Positions 9,182 to 18,743 of a stretch of 64,000 nt of DNA are shown here, one piece after another. The notes below the pieces were generated by a model. That model saw nothing but the letters and a program-made list of their open reading frames with translations. It did no database searches and was not told the origin of the DNA. The position numbers were made by a program, and so were the translations under genes. The stretch's first letter is position 1. Each line of letters begins with the position of its first letter. This DNA comes from Paludibacterium purpuratum (GTDB lineage Bacteria > Pseudomonadota > Gammaproteobacteria > Burkholderiales > Chromobacteriaceae), in the NCBI RefSeq assembly GCF_004363805.1, contig NZ_SNZP01000005.1:1-64000 (forward strand), read 5' to 3'.

Positions 9182-10696
9182 CTACTGCCGCGCAAAAGCC
9201 TGCCTCCTCAGTTGCACCGCTTGCAACACATGCGCCCGCCCGATCCGCCCGGCCTCGGCCAGATCGGCAATCGTCTGCGACAAGCGCAAGATACGATGCA
9301 GAGCACGGGCCGATAAGCGCAAACGCGCCAGTAGCTCGGATAAAAATTCGAGCAAACCGGGTTCGACTTGGCAAATTTGCTCAAGTTCTCCCACCCTCAA
9401 TAGGGCATTGACTTTCCCTTGGCGGGCACATTGCCGTTCGCGCGCCGCCATGACGCGTTGCAAGATCGCGCTGGAAGATTCCGGCACCGGCGAGCGCAAC
9501 AGTTCGGCTGAGGAGTGCGAGGCCATTTCCACCTGCATGTCGATACGATCCAGCAGGGGGCCGGAGATTTTACCGCGATACCGTGAAATTTGCTCGGGCG
9601 TACATTGACAACGGCCGGTTTCATCGCCGGCATAGCCGCAGGGACAAGGATTCATGGCCGCCACCAGCTGGAACCGTGCCGGGTAGCTGACGCGGCGTGT
9701 CGCACGCGCCAGGTGCACCTGTCCGGTCTCCAGCGGCTCGCGCAAGGCCTCGAGCGCACGACGTTCGAATTCCGGCATTTCGTCGAGAAACAGCACCCCG
9801 TGATGCGCCAAACTGATCTCGCCGGGCTGAGGGACACTCCCACCGCCGACCAATGCAGCTACCGACGACCCATGGTGCGGCGCCCTGAACGGCGGCTGGC
9901 GCCAGCAGGCCGGATCGAAGCCCTGGGCACTCAACGAGTGCAATGCCGCGCACTCGAGCGCTTCGTCGTCGCCAAGCGGCGGCAAGATCCCCGGCAGACG
10001 CGACGCCAGCATGCTCTTGCCGGTGCCCGGCGCACCGATCATCAACAGGCTGTGTCCTCCCGCCGCCGCCAATTCCAGCGCATGGCGCGCGCTGGCCTGG
10101 CCCTTGACCTCCGACATGTCCGGCATGGGCCACATCGCTCGCGCCTCGTCCGATTCGGCGATGGGCAGCGGCTGCCGGCCATTCAGGTGGGCACAGACTT
10201 GCAGCAGCGAGTCGGCCTGCAGCACCGTCACGGAGGACACCAGCGCCGCTTCGCGTGCGCTGGCGGTCGGCAGAATCAGCACCCGGCCGGCGTGTCGCGC
10301 CCGCCAGGCCATGGCAAGCGCGCCGCGCACCGACCGAAGCCCGCCGGACAAGGCCAATTCGCCGGCGAACTCGCACTGCGTCAACGGCTCGCTGGCAACT
10401 TGGCCGGAGGCGGCGAGAATACCCAGCGCGATCGGCAGATCGAAACGACCTGAGGCTTTGGGTAAATCGGCGGGAGCGAGACTGACGATGATCTTGCGGG
10501 CGGGGAACTCGAAACCGGAGGTTTGGATAGCACTACGTACTCGATCGCGGCTTTCCTTCACCTCGGTATCCGGCAATCCGACGATGTGGAAGGCGGGCAG
10601 CCCGGTACCAAGATGAACCTCGACCGCCACCTCCGGCGCGGCGGCGCCATCGAGCGCGCGGCTATGAACGACGGCCAGGTTCATCCGCCGAGTCAA
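9182..10696 (-). CDS. comM: YifB/ComM family AAA ATPase (Mg-chelatase-like)
   Basis: A 504-residue member of the YifB/ComM family. In transforming bacteria ComM is a hexameric helicase that drives branch migration of incoming single-stranded DNA during recombination. It has an N-terminal Lon-protease-like domain, Walker A GAPGTGKSMLA, Walker B VLFLDEMPEF, a zinc-binding-like segment with clustered cysteines (NPCPCGYAGD...CQC) and a C-terminal Mg-chelatase helical domain. The start overlaps the end of ubiK by 4 bases (ATGA), implying coupled translation. With the ComEA-like protein at 2463 this suggests the strain could be naturally competent. Confidence 0.93.
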   Translation of the reverse strand: MTRRMNLAVVHSRALDGAAAPEVAVEVHLGTGLPAFHIVGLPDTEVKESRDRVRSAIQTSGFEFPARKIIVSLAPADLPKASGRFDLPIALGILAASGQVASEPLTQCEFAGELALSGGLRSVRGALAMAWRARHAGRVLILPTASAREAALVSSVTVLQADSLLQVCAHLNGRQPLPIAESDEARAMWPMPDMSEVKGQASARHALELAAAGGHSLLMIGAPGTGKSMLASRLPGILPPLGDDEALECAALHSLSAQGFDPACWRQPPFRAPHHGSSVAALVGGGSVPQPGEISLAHHGVLFLDEMPEFERRALEALREPLETGQVHLARATRRVSYPARFQLVAAMNPCPCGYAGDETGRCQCTPEQISRYRGKISGPLLDRIDMQVEMASHSSAELLRSPVPESSSAILQRVMAARERQCARQGKVNALLRVGELEQICQVEPGLLEFLSELLARLRLSARALHRILRLSQTIADLAEAGRIGRAHVLQAVQLRRQAFARQ

Positions 10697-10971
10697 GAAT
10701 GACCTTGGACGGCCTGCTCGTCGTCGCCTGGCGCAGCTGCCGGTCCACCCTCTAGACGAGCCAGACGGTCCTCCAGGCGCGCCAGCTGCTCGCGCGTGCG
10801 TGCCAGCACCTCTTGTTGGACGTCGAACTCTTCACGGGTCACCAGATCCAGTTTACTGAAGGTCGAGGCCAGCATTGCACGGATATTTTTCTCCACATCG
10901 CGCACGGGGCTGGCGGCAATGGTTTCACTGATCTTGTGGCTCAATTCTTCGAAGATTTTCTGGCTCAGCAT
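10693..10971 (-). CDS. ubiK: Ubiquinone biosynthesis accessory factor UbiK
   Basis: A small coiled-coil protein (YqiC/BMFP family, DUF526) that assists UbiJ and the hydroxylase complex in aerobic ubiquinone synthesis. It starts MLSQKIFEELSHKISETIAA and has the family core REEFDVQQEVLARTREQLARLE, a C-terminal coiled coil. I favour the ATG at 10971 because family members begin there. An ATG at 10989 adds six residues, and neither start has a strong ribosome binding site. It overlaps comM by 4 bases. Confidence 0.85.
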   Translation of the reverse strand: MLSQKIFEELSHKISETIAASPVRDVEKNIRAMLASTFSKLDLVTREEFDVQQEVLARTREQLARLEDRLARLEGGPAAAPGDDEQAVQGHS

Positions 10972-11059
10972 GGCGCGCCCTTTGTTCATGGTCGATCGGA
11001 AGGAAATCCGGCATTGCAGTGTAGCAAAAACCGCCTGTCGTCGCAGCGGGCGTGGTCAT

Positions 11060-11095
11060 GCACCATGCGCGCTCCTGTCGCACCAATATAGTGCG
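11060..11095 (+). promoter_or_regulatory. Possible NtrC-like half sites upstream of glnK
   Basis: GCACCA occurs at 11060 and 11080, the second as part of CGCAC-N7-GTGCG (11079-11095). NtrC sites are GCAC..GTGC dyads, but usually with a 9-base centre, so the spacing is short by two. The position, about 150 bases upstream of the sigma-54 promoter, suits an enhancer. The rest of the roughly 345-base gap 10972-11318 shows no gene. Confidence 0.3.
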
Positions 11096-11216
11096 CCAAC
11101 TTGCCCCATCATCGCGCTGCGCTGCAACATCCGGCGATTGCCCGGGCTATATTTGCATTGGGCAAAAAAAGACAACCCGTCTAAAGATCCGTTCGGTAAG
11201 GCTTCCTCACTGATAG

Positions 11217-11657
<441 letters not shown>

Positions 11658-11680
11658 CATATTTGACAGGGGGAAGAGAG

Positions 11681-12991
11681 ATGAAAAAAGCAATGACTGC
11701 GCTGGGCCTCGTCGGGCTATTCCTTGCCCTGCCGGCGCTGGCGGATGTACCGGCGGGACCGGCACTGCAAGACTTCAAAGTCATCAATTCGGGCGACACC
11801 GCCTGGATGCTGACGTCGACCGCACTGGTATTGTTCATGACCATTCCTGGTCTGGCATTGTTTTACGGCGGCATGGTACGCAAGAAAAACGTATTGGCCA
11901 CGCTGATGCAAAGCTTCGCCATCACCGCGCTGGTCACCATCCTCTGGGCGGTCATCGGTTATAGCCTGGCCTTCACCGTCGGCAACCCGTACATCGGCGA
12001 TCTGAGCCGGCTGCTCCTCAACGGCATGGATTACATCCAGGACAGCAAAAAGTTGTCCGTGCATCCGAGCGCCGGCACGATTCCCGAGTCGGTCTTCATG
12101 ATGTTCCAGATGACCTTCGCCATCATCACGCCGGCGCTGATCACCGGCGCCTTCGCCGAGCGCATGAAGTTCTCGGCCATGCTGGTCTTCATGTCGCTGT
12201 GGTCGATCCTGGTCTATGCACCGATTGCGCACTGGGTATGGGCGCCGGGCGGCTGGATGGCCGACAAGGGTGTGCTGGATTTCGCCGGCGGCACGGTCGT
12301 GCACATTAACGCCGGTGTAGCCGGCCTGGTCTGCGCCTTGGTTCTGGGCAAGCGCGTGGGGTTCGGCAAAGAAGCCATGCCACCGCATAACCTGGTACTG
12401 ACCCTGATCGGCGCCTCGATGCTGTGGGTCGGCTGGTTCGGCTTCAACGCGGGTTCCGCCGCGGCCTCCGATGGCCGCGCCGGTATGGCCATGGTCACCA
12501 CGCAAATCGCCACCGCCGCCGCGGCACTCGCCTGGATGTTCGCCGAATGGCTCACCAAGAAGAAGCCGTCGGTACTGGGGATCGCCTCGGGCGCCGTCGC
12601 CGGCCTGGTCGCCATCACCCCCGCCTCCGGCTTCGTGGATGCGCACGGCGCGTTGATCATCGGTCTGGCAGCGGGTGTGGTCTGCTTCTGGGGCGCTACC
12701 GGTCTCAAGCACATGATGGGCTATGACGACTCGCTCGACGCCTTCGGGGTGCATGGCGTAGGCGGCATTCTCGGTGCGCTCTTGACCGGCGTCTTCGCCG
12801 TCAAGCATATCGGCGGTGCCGACGGCAGCCTGGCCACCCAGGCGCTGGGCGTCGGTGTGACCGTGGTCTACTGCGCAGCGATCACCTTCGTCCTGCTGAA
12901 GATTATCGACCTGGTGATCGGCCTGCGCGTCGCGGAAGAAGAAGAGCGCGAAGGCCTGGACGTGGTGCTGCACGGCGAGCGCATCGAATAA
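11681..12991 (+). CDS. amtB: Ammonium transporter AmtB
   Basis: A trimeric inner-membrane ammonium channel. The chosen start at 11681 (MKKAMTALG) follows GGGGGAAGAG and yields a cleavable signal peptide ending near PALADVP. Eleven membrane helices follow. The pore twin histidines lie in YAPIAHWVW and GLKHMMGYDDSLDAFGVHGVGG, and the C-terminal tail is RVAEEEEREGLD, through which GlnK binds. 436 residues is the usual length. It is 23 bases after glnK, and a strong terminator follows. Confidence 0.96.
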   Translation: MKKAMTALGLVGLFLALPALADVPAGPALQDFKVINSGDTAWMLTSTALVLFMTIPGLALFYGGMVRKKNVLATLMQSFAITALVTILWAVIGYSLAFTVGNPYIGDLSRLLLNGMDYIQDSKKLSVHPSAGTIPESVFMMFQMTFAIITPALITGAFAERMKFSAMLVFMSLWSILVYAPIAHWVWAPGGWMADKGVLDFAGGTVVHINAGVAGLVCALVLGKRVGFGKEAMPPHNLVLTLIGASMLWVGWFGFNAGSAAASDGRAGMAMVTTQIATAAAALAWMFAEWLTKKKPSVLGIASGAVAGLVAITPASGFVDAHGALIIGLAAGVVCFWGATGLKHMMGYDDSLDAFGVHGVGGILGALLTGVFAVKHIGGADGSLATQALGVGVTVVYCAAITFVLLKIIDLVIGLRVAEEEEREGLDVVLHGERIE

Positions 12992-13017
12992 ACGACGAAT
13001 TCGTGGTAAGGGACTTT

Positions 13018-13043
13018 GGGGCGCGACAAGCGCCCCTTTTTTT
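13018..13043 (+). terminator. glnK-amtB terminator
   Basis: GGGGCGC / GCGCCCC stem with a GACAA loop, then seven T. Confidence 0.9.
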
Positions 13044-13054
13044 AGCCAAAATAA

Positions 13055-13078
13055 AAACGGGAGCCTAAGCTCCCGTTT
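13055..13078 (-). terminator. sspAB terminator
   Basis: AAACGGGAGC / GCTCCCGTTT stem with a 4-base loop. On the minus strand it is followed by TTTATTTT. Confidence 0.8.
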
Positions 13079-13085
13079 CCATCAA

Positions 13086-13517
13086 CTACTTGACGATGCG
13101 CAGGCTGGGCGGCCCCTTGGGCTTATCGGACGATTCGGGCTCGTTGCCTTTCTCGCCCGGCATGGCTGCAGGAGCATGATCCACCGCATGCAAGTGCTCG
13201 GTATTGGCCAGTTCGACGTCGAACCCCATCCCCTCGCCGGTTTCGCGCGCAAAGATCGACATGATATTGCCGATCGGTACGAACACCTGGCGCGCCACCC
13301 CGGCAAAACGAGCCGAGAAGGTGATCAGATCGTTGTCGATGCGCAGCTCCTTGGTGGCATCGATGCTGATATTCAGCACGATCTCGTTGTTTTGCACATA
13401 CTCGCGCGGCACATCGGTCCGCTCGTTGACCCAGACGACGATATAAGGCGTATGGCCATTGTCGGTGCACCACTGGTGCAGGGCACGGAGCAGATAGGGC
13501 TTGGTGCTGGTGGTCAT
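13086..13517 (-). CDS. sspB: ClpXP protease specificity-enhancing factor SspB
   Basis: An adaptor that tethers ssrA-tagged and other substrates to ClpX. 143 residues. The folded part (about 1-110) starts TKPYLLRALHQWCTDNGHTPYI and contains the substrate-groove strands. It is followed by a flexible linker rich in Pro, Glu and Lys and the short ClpX-binding tail PSLRIVK, the family XB motif. It follows sspA by 12 bases and is co-transcribed with it. Confidence 0.95.
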   Translation of the reverse strand: MTTSTKPYLLRALHQWCTDNGHTPYIVVWVNERTDVPREYVQNNEIVLNISIDATKELRIDNDLITFSARFAGVARQVFVPIGNIMSIFARETGEGMGFDVELANTEHLHAVDHAPAAMPGEKGNEPESSDKPKGPPSLRIVK

Positions 13518-13529
13518 GAAAAATCCCTC

Positions 13530-14132
13530 TTACTTGCGCATGGCCTTTTCGGACGGCGTCAGCGAGTCGATGAAAGACTGGCGCTGGAAAATACGCTCGG
13601 CATACTTGAGGATCGGCGCCGCATTCTTGCCAAGGTCGATGTTGTAGTGCTCGAGGCGCCACATCAGCGGCGCGATGGCCACATCGATCATCGAGAAGTC
13701 GTCGGCCAGCATGAATTTCTGTTTGGCGAAGATCGGCGCGATAGTCGTCAAACCGTCACGGATGGCTTCGCGCGCCTTGGTCGCTTCCTTACCGCTCGCA
13801 CCGGCTTCCAGCGTCTTGACGTGGTTGAACAGTTCTTTCTCGAAGCGGAACAGGAACAACCGGGCACGAGCGCGCATTACCGGATCGGCCGGCATCAGTT
13901 GCGGATGCGGGAACCGTTCGTCGATATATTCGTTGATGATGTCGGATTCATGCAAGATCAAATCGCGTTCGATCAGCACCGGCACCTCATTATACGGATT
14001 CATCACTGCGAGATCTTCCGGCTTGTTGTGGATATCCACGTCGATGATCTCGAAGTCCATCCCCTTCTCGTATAGCACGATGCGGCAACGGTGGCTGAAG
14101 GGGCAGGTAATGCCGGAGTACAGGGTCATCAT
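13530..14132 (-). CDS. sspA: Stringent starvation protein A
   Basis: An RNA-polymerase-associated glutathione-S-transferase-fold protein that reprograms transcription in stationary phase and acid stress. 200 residues. Thioredoxin-like N-domain MTLYSGITCPFSHRCRIVLYEKG, cis-proline region NEVPVLIERDLILHESDIINEYID, then an all-helical C-domain. It sits upstream of sspB as in other beta- and gammaproteobacteria. Its promoter is at 14178-14207. Confidence 0.95.
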   Translation of the reverse strand: MMTLYSGITCPFSHRCRIVLYEKGMDFEIIDVDIHNKPEDLAVMNPYNEVPVLIERDLILHESDIINEYIDERFPHPQLMPADPVMRARARLFLFRFEKELFNHVKTLEAGASGKEATKAREAIRDGLTTIAPIFAKQKFMLADDFSMIDVAIAPLMWRLEHYNIDLGKNAAPILKYAERIFQRQSFIDSLTPSEKAMRK

Positions 14133-14177
14133 GGCTTGGCACTAATCCTTGACAGGTCGGGTTGGAAAATTGCATCG

Positions 14178-14207
14178 ATTCTAGCATTTTCCCACACCCT
14201 GTTTCCA
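14178..14207 (-). promoter_or_regulatory. sspA promoter (extended -10)
   Basis: Minus strand TGGAAA (14202-14207), 18 bases, TAGAAT (14178-14183) preceded by TGC, an extended -10 element. Confidence 0.55.
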
Positions 14208-14240
14208 GTTATTCAATCTAAGTCATTGACATAAAAAGAA

Positions 14241-14268
14241 AAAAGGCAAGGTTCCCACCTTGCCTTTT
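14241..14268 (-). terminator. Cytochrome bc1 operon terminator
   Basis: Perfect 12-bp stem AAAAGGCAAGGT / ACCTTGCCTTTT with a 4-base loop. TTCTTTTTAT follows on the minus strand, 19 bases after petC. Confidence 0.88.
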
Positions 14269-14286
14269 GCCAGTTGCAATCGCCGA

Positions 14287-15042
14287 TCAATGCACGTCGC
14301 GCCAGAATTCCTTTTTCAGGAAATAGGCCAACGGCAGCAGCAACAGCGCTAGGAACATCAGTACGCCGTAGCCGATCTGCAGGCGCTTCACTTGCGCCGG
14401 TTCCGACATATAGACCAGGTAGTTGGTCAGGTCGGCCATGCGCTGATCGAACTCCACGGTATTGGCGCGACCATTGTCGAGCTTAGTCATGGTGCCCGGC
14501 TTCACCAGCACCAGCTTCTGCTCTACCACGCCCTCGCTGTTCTTCACACTCTGCAGTTGTTGTTCGCCCTGCCATTGCCACAGCACATGCGGCATCGCCA
14601 CTTTGTCGAACACCTGGTTATTCCAGCCGGTAGGCCGCGTGTCGTCGCGGTAGAAACCGCGCAGATAGGCATACAGCCAATCGGCACCGCGGGCGCGCGC
14701 CTCGACCGACAGATCCGGCGGATTGTTGCCCAGCCAAGTCTTGGCATCCTGGGACGTCATCGCCACATGCATGGTGTCGCCGATCTTGTCGCTGGCGAAC
14801 ATCAGGTTCTTTTTGATCTGATCTTCCGACAGACCGATATCGGTCAGCCGGTTATAGCGCATGGCCGTGGCCGAATGGCACGACAGACAGTAGTTGACGA
14901 AAATCTGCGCGCCGCGCTGCAGCGATTCGGTGTCTTGAATATCGATCGGCGCCTTCGGCAGCACCGGGCCTTCCTCGGCGGCGGCCGCCAGCGGCAGTAC
15001 CAGCACCAGCGCCGCGAGCAGATGACGGATTTGCTTTTTCAT
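14287..15042 (-). CDS. petC: Ubiquinol-cytochrome c reductase, cytochrome c1
   Basis: The membrane-anchored c-type haem subunit of complex III, passing electrons from the Rieske centre to soluble cytochrome c. The start at 15042 (MKKQIRHLL) is preceded by GAAGGG and gives a signal peptide ending LAAAAEEG. The haem-binding CLSCHSATAMRYNRL follows, and a methionine ligand is expected in the later MPHVLWQWQG region. A C-terminal anchor helix (YGVLMFLALLLLPLAYFL) is followed by KKEFWRDVH. It is the third gene of petA-petB-petC, 17 bases after petB. Confidence 0.94.
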   Translation of the reverse strand: MKKQIRHLLAALVLVLPLAAAAEEGPVLPKAPIDIQDTESLQRGAQIFVNYCLSCHSATAMRYNRLTDIGLSEDQIKKNLMFASDKIGDTMHVAMTSQDAKTWLGNNPPDLSVEARARGADWLYAYLRGFYRDDTRPTGWNNQVFDKVAMPHVLWQWQGEQQLQSVKNSEGVVEQKLVLVKPGTMTKLDNGRANTVEFDQRMADLTNYLVYMSEPAQVKRLQIGYGVLMFLALLLLPLAYFLKKEFWRDVH

Positions 15043-15059
15043 GATGGTCATCCCTTCGG

Positions 15060-16403
15060 TCAGATATGCTTGGCAAACACGGCCGCGGCCACGATCAGCA
15101 CCGCCCACAGTACGAAAAACAGTACTTTGCCGCGCGTCGTCGACTCGGTCACGCGGCTCGGTACCGGCGTGCGGCCGACATCGTTCTTGGTGTAGAACGG
15201 CATGCCGAGGAAGAAGACGAAATAAATCACCGACAGCGTGCGCGCCACAAAGGTGCGCAGATCGGTCGGCGGCAATGCGCCGAGAATCCCCAGACCGACG
15301 AAAGCGATCACGAACAGCGTCAGCATGATCTTGAACTTCGGGCCGCGGTAACGCACCGATTTGATCGGAGAGCGGTCAAGCCACGGCAAGAAGGCGATCA
15401 ACACCACCGCAGCGCCCATGGCCAGCACGCCCCAGACCTGAGTACCCAGGAACGACGGCACTGCGCGCAAAATGGCGTAGAACGGCGTGAAGTACCATAC
15501 CGGCGCGATATGCGGAGGGGTCTTCAGCGGGTCGGCCGGGAAGAAGTTATTGGCCTCCAGGAAGTAGCCGCCCATATCCGGCATGAAGAATACGATGGCG
15601 GAGAATACGATCAGGAACACCGCCACACCCAACACATCCTTCACCGTGTAATACGGATGGAACGGGATGCCGTCCAGCGGCAGATGGGTCTCGGGATCCT
15701 TGAGCGCCTTGATCTCGACACCGTCCGGGTTGTTGGAGCCGACCTCATGCAGCGCCATCAAGTGCGCCACGACCAGCGCCAGCAGCACCAGCGGCACGGC
15801 AATCACATGCAACGCGAAGAAGCGATTGAGCGTCGCACCCGACACCACGAAATCGCCACGAATGAAGACCGACAGATCCGGCCCGATCACCGGGATCGAG
15901 CTGAACAGGTTGACGATGACCTGCGCGCCCCAGAACGACATCTGGCCCCACGGCAGCAGGTAGCCCAGAAACGCCTCCGCCATCAGGCACAGGAAAATCA
16001 ACATACCGAAAATCCACACCAGCTCGCGCGGCTGCTTGTACGAGCCGTAGATCAGACCGCGGAACATATGCAGATAGACGACGATGAAGAACATGGACGC
16101 GCCGGTGGAGTGCATATAGCGAATGATCCAGCCGCCGCTGACGTCGCGCATGATGTACTCGACCGACGAGAACGCCACCGACATCTTGGTACCGGGCACC
16201 AGCGAGGCGTCCGGCATGTAGTTCATGGTCAGAAAGATCCCGGTCAACAACTGCATCACCAGCACCAACAGAGCCAGCGAGCCGAAGAAGTACCAGAAAT
16301 TGAAGTTTTTGGGCGCGTAATACTCGGTTACGTGCTCCTTGAGCATCGACGTCAGCGGAAAACGCGCGTCGACCCAGTCCAGCAACTTTTGTCCCTTGCT
16401 CAT
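15060..16403 (-). CDS. petB: Ubiquinol-cytochrome c reductase, cytochrome b
   Basis: The quinone-oxidising, proton-translocating core of complex III, a full-length one-piece cytochrome b of 447 residues. Two pairs of haem-ligating histidines lie in YMHSTGASMFFIVVYLHMF and RFFALHVIAVPLVLLALVVAH. The Qo-site loop reads PVWY instead of the classical PEWY, a substitution reported in some proteobacteria. The C-terminal helices have charged ends. It lies between petA and petC. Confidence 0.95.
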   Translation of the reverse strand: MSKGQKLLDWVDARFPLTSMLKEHVTEYYAPKNFNFWYFFGSLALLVLVMQLLTGIFLTMNYMPDASLVPGTKMSVAFSSVEYIMRDVSGGWIIRYMHSTGASMFFIVVYLHMFRGLIYGSYKQPRELVWIFGMLIFLCLMAEAFLGYLLPWGQMSFWGAQVIVNLFSSIPVIGPDLSVFIRGDFVVSGATLNRFFALHVIAVPLVLLALVVAHLMALHEVGSNNPDGVEIKALKDPETHLPLDGIPFHPYYTVKDVLGVAVFLIVFSAIVFFMPDMGGYFLEANNFFPADPLKTPPHIAPVWYFTPFYAILRAVPSFLGTQVWGVLAMGAAVVLIAFLPWLDRSPIKSVRYRGPKFKIMLTLFVIAFVGLGILGALPPTDLRTFVARTLSVIYFVFFLGMPFYTKNDVGRTPVPSRVTESTTRGKVLFFVLWAVLIVAAAVFAKHI

Positions 16404-16418
16404 GGTTTCGCCCTCGGC

Positions 16419-17003
16419 TTATTTATCGTCGCCGACCAGGATGCGCGTGTCGGACAGGTATTTGTGGGGGGGAATCAATAGATTCTTCGGCGCAGGCATA
16501 CTCTTGTACACGCGCGCGGCCAAGTCGTACTTGGAGCCATGGCACGGGCAGTAGAAGCCACCTTGCCAGTCGGGCCCGAGATCCGCCGGCGCGAGATCCG
16601 GTCGATAGGTTGGCGAACAGCCCAAATGGGTACAGATGCCGACGGTCACCAACAAGTTCGGTTTGATCGAGCGATGACGATTCTTACAGTAGTCCGGCTG
16701 TTGATCCATGTCGGACGTCGGGTCGGCCATCTGATCGTCGAGCTTGGCCAGATTCTTCACCTGGACGTCGGTGCGCGACAGCACCCACACCGGTTTGCCC
16801 TGCCATTCGATGTTGATCATTTGTCCCGGCTCGATCTTGCTGATATCCACCTCTACCGGCGCACCCGCAGCCTTGGCACGCTCCGAAGGCAGGAAACTCA
16901 GCACAAACGGCGTGGCAATGCCGACCGCCGCGACTCCCCCTACCGCGCTGGTTGCCACCGTCAGAAAACGACGGCGCCCTGCATCGACTTGTTGTTCACT
17001 CAT
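16419..17003 (-). CDS. petA: Ubiquinol-cytochrome c reductase, Rieske iron-sulfur subunit
   Basis: Carries the [2Fe-2S] cluster that takes electrons from ubiquinol. The start at 17003 (MSEQQVDAG) follows GAGGATG. A twin-arginine motif RRRFLTVATSAVGG leads into the single membrane anchor, so export is by Tat. Cluster ligands lie in CTHLGC and CPCHGS, both complete with Cys and His pairs. 194 residues is typical. It is the first gene of the bc1 operon; the Nif3 gene lies upstream in the same direction. Confidence 0.96.
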   Translation of the reverse strand: MSEQQVDAGRRRFLTVATSAVGGVAAVGIATPFVLSFLPSERAKAAGAPVEVDISKIEPGQMINIEWQGKPVWVLSRTDVQVKNLAKLDDQMADPTSDMDQQPDYCKNRHRSIKPNLLVTVGICTHLGCSPTYRPDLAPADLGPDWQGGFYCPCHGSKYDLAARVYKSMPAPKNLLIPPHKYLSDTRILVGDDK

Positions 17004-17120
17004 TACAGTCATCCTCAATCATGGAAACTCGAGCGTCTATCCCCGCAAATTCTACCTGATTACCCATATTTCCTAGAAGGGTTTATGCAAATAAATTGCC
17101 ACTACCCACAATGATTATCT

Positions 17121-17867
17121 TTATACCGGATTTTCCAGATCGACAAAGGCCACCTCAATGCCAAAGTCATCTTTCACGCAGCGACCAAGCGCCTTGATAC
17201 CGAAGCGCTCGGTGGCATGATGCCCGGCGGCGACGAATACACAGCCAGACTCCATCGCCATATGCTGATTTTTCTCGGAAACCTCGCCTGTTAAAAAAGC
17301 ATCCACGCCCATGGCGATCGCGGCATCGAAGAAATCTTGTGCGCCGCCAGTGCACCAGGCTACGCGCCGGATCGGCTTATGGGCGTCGCCCAACAGCAAT
17401 GCCTGACGCCCCAAGCGCCGCGAAACATCCTCGCACCAAGCACCTGCGGTCATCTGCAATGCCAGTTTGCCGTGCCACAGCAGATCTTGCTCGCCCCCCT
17501 GCCCGTCCACACGTAGATCCAGCACTTCGGCCAGTTGGGCGTTGTTGCCTACGAGCGGATGCGCATCCAGCGGCAAGTGATATGCCAGCAGACTGATGTC
17601 GTTGCTCAGCAAAGCCTGCAAACGACGCTTCTTCAACCCCACCACCCGGCTATCCTCGCCTTTCCAGAAATAACCGTGGTGCACCAGGATGGCATCCGCC
17701 TTTTGGCGCAGCGCCTCGTCGATCAACGCCTGCGAGGCGGTCACCCCGCAAATCACACGCTGCACTTCCGCGCGGCCCTCCACTTGCAGGCCGTTGGGCG
17801 CATAGTCCTTAAAACGCCAGGGCTCCAGCATGCCATCGAGGTAACCCACCAATGCCGTCAATAGCAT
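17121..17867 (-). CDS. Nif3-like dinuclear metal-centre protein
   Basis: A conserved YbgI/Nif3 family protein of 248 residues, often labelled GTP cyclohydrolase I type 2 homolog. The structurally known members form hexameric rings with a dinuclear metal site. The metal ligands are visible in ILVHHGYFWKGED (HH) and the C-terminal VAAGHHATERFG, with the N-terminal DYAPNGLQVEG. Function is unknown. It is upstream of petA in the same direction, with a gap of about 117 bases to the petA start. Confidence 0.88.
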   Translation of the reverse strand: MLLTALVGYLDGMLEPWRFKDYAPNGLQVEGRAEVQRVICGVTASQALIDEALRQKADAILVHHGYFWKGEDSRVVGLKKRRLQALLSNDISLLAYHLPLDAHPLVGNNAQLAEVLDLRVDGQGGEQDLLWHGKLALQMTAGAWCEDVSRRLGRQALLLGDAHKPIRRVAWCTGGAQDFFDAAIAMGVDAFLTGEVSEKNQHMAMESGCVFVAAGHHATERFGIKALGRCVKDDFGIEVAFVDLENPV

Positions 17868-17967
17868 ATCAACCTCGAAATTTGAAAATTCCTGTCATTA
17901 AAGCCTACCCCGGGCAGAAACGAAAGCTCGCTCCTCCCGGACGCGCCCCGATTTAACACAAAGAAAA

Positions 17968-17986
17968 AGCGCACCCACGGTGCGCT
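17968..17986 (-). terminator. ompW terminator
   Basis: AGCGCAC / GTGCGCT stem with a 5-base loop, followed on the minus strand by TTTTCTTTG. Confidence 0.7.
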
Positions 17987-18007
17987 CGACGTCTGTCGGC
18001 ATGGCGA

Positions 18008-18604
18008 TTAGAACTTGGTGCCGATACCGATACCGTAAACCCACGGGTTGAGGGTCAGGGTGCCGATCGGCGCACCGCCCAGGCGAACATCGGTCTTGAC
18101 GTACAGTTTCTTGACGTCGACGTTGACGTACCAGTCCTTGCTGACCGCATAATCGGCACCGACTTGCAGCGCGCCGCCCCAGCTATTCTTGTCCACGTCC
18201 ACCGTGGTGCCGCCAAGCTGCAGGCCATTGTTATAGAAACGGGTATAGTTGACACCGGCACCGACATACGGGCGGAAGGTACCTTGCGGGTTGAAATGGT
18301 ATTGCAGCGTCAGGGTTGGCGGCAGCACGCTCACCTTACCCAGGCTGGTGCTGCCCAGCTTCACTTCGTGGCGCGAGGTGCCCAGGATCAGCTCGGCGCC
18401 GATGTTGTTGGTGAGCATGTAAGTGAAGTCGACTTCCGGCACCACGTCGTTGTTGACCGAAGCATTCAGGCCACTCAGCGTACCACTGGTCGACACTTCG
18501 GGGTGAACGTCGATGACGCGGAAACGCGCCAGGATGTCGCCTTGGTCGGCGAAAGCGGAAGCGGACAACAGGCCGGCCACAGCAACAAAAGCGATCTTTC
18601 TCAT
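18008..18604 (-). CDS. OmpW-family outer-membrane protein
   Basis: An eight-stranded beta-barrel of 198 residues with signal peptide MRKIAFVAVAGLLSASAFA. The mature N-terminus DILARFRVIDVHPE, the middle LPPTLTLQYHFNPQGTFRPY and VGAGVNYTRFYN match OmpW. It ends in Phe (YGIGIGTKF). OmpW barrels form a narrow hydrophobic channel and are often redox- or iron-regulated. TTCTCC/GGAGAA precedes the start. Divergent from ubiD. Confidence 0.9.
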   Translation of the reverse strand: MRKIAFVAVAGLLSASAFADQGDILARFRVIDVHPEVSTSGTLSGLNASVNNDVVPEVDFTYMLTNNIGAELILGTSRHEVKLGSTSLGKVSVLPPTLTLQYHFNPQGTFRPYVGAGVNYTRFYNNGLQLGGTTVDVDKNSWGGALQVGADYAVSKDWYVNVDVKKLYVKTDVRLGGAPIGTLTLNPWVYGIGIGTKF

Positions 18605-18743
18605 TATGTTTTCTCCTGGAATACAATAGTTGGAATCCCGCCACGCCTGTTCTCAACCGGATCATGCATCGGGCTGCGCAGCGTTCACGAGCAATGTAGT
18701 GAACGTACAAAATTAAGACTTTGTCCTAGATCATGAGAGCGTC

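Noticed and set aside
11717..12973. 418-codon minus-strand frame opposite amtB
   Set aside because: Shadow of the ammonium transporter, rich in Asp, Gln and His.
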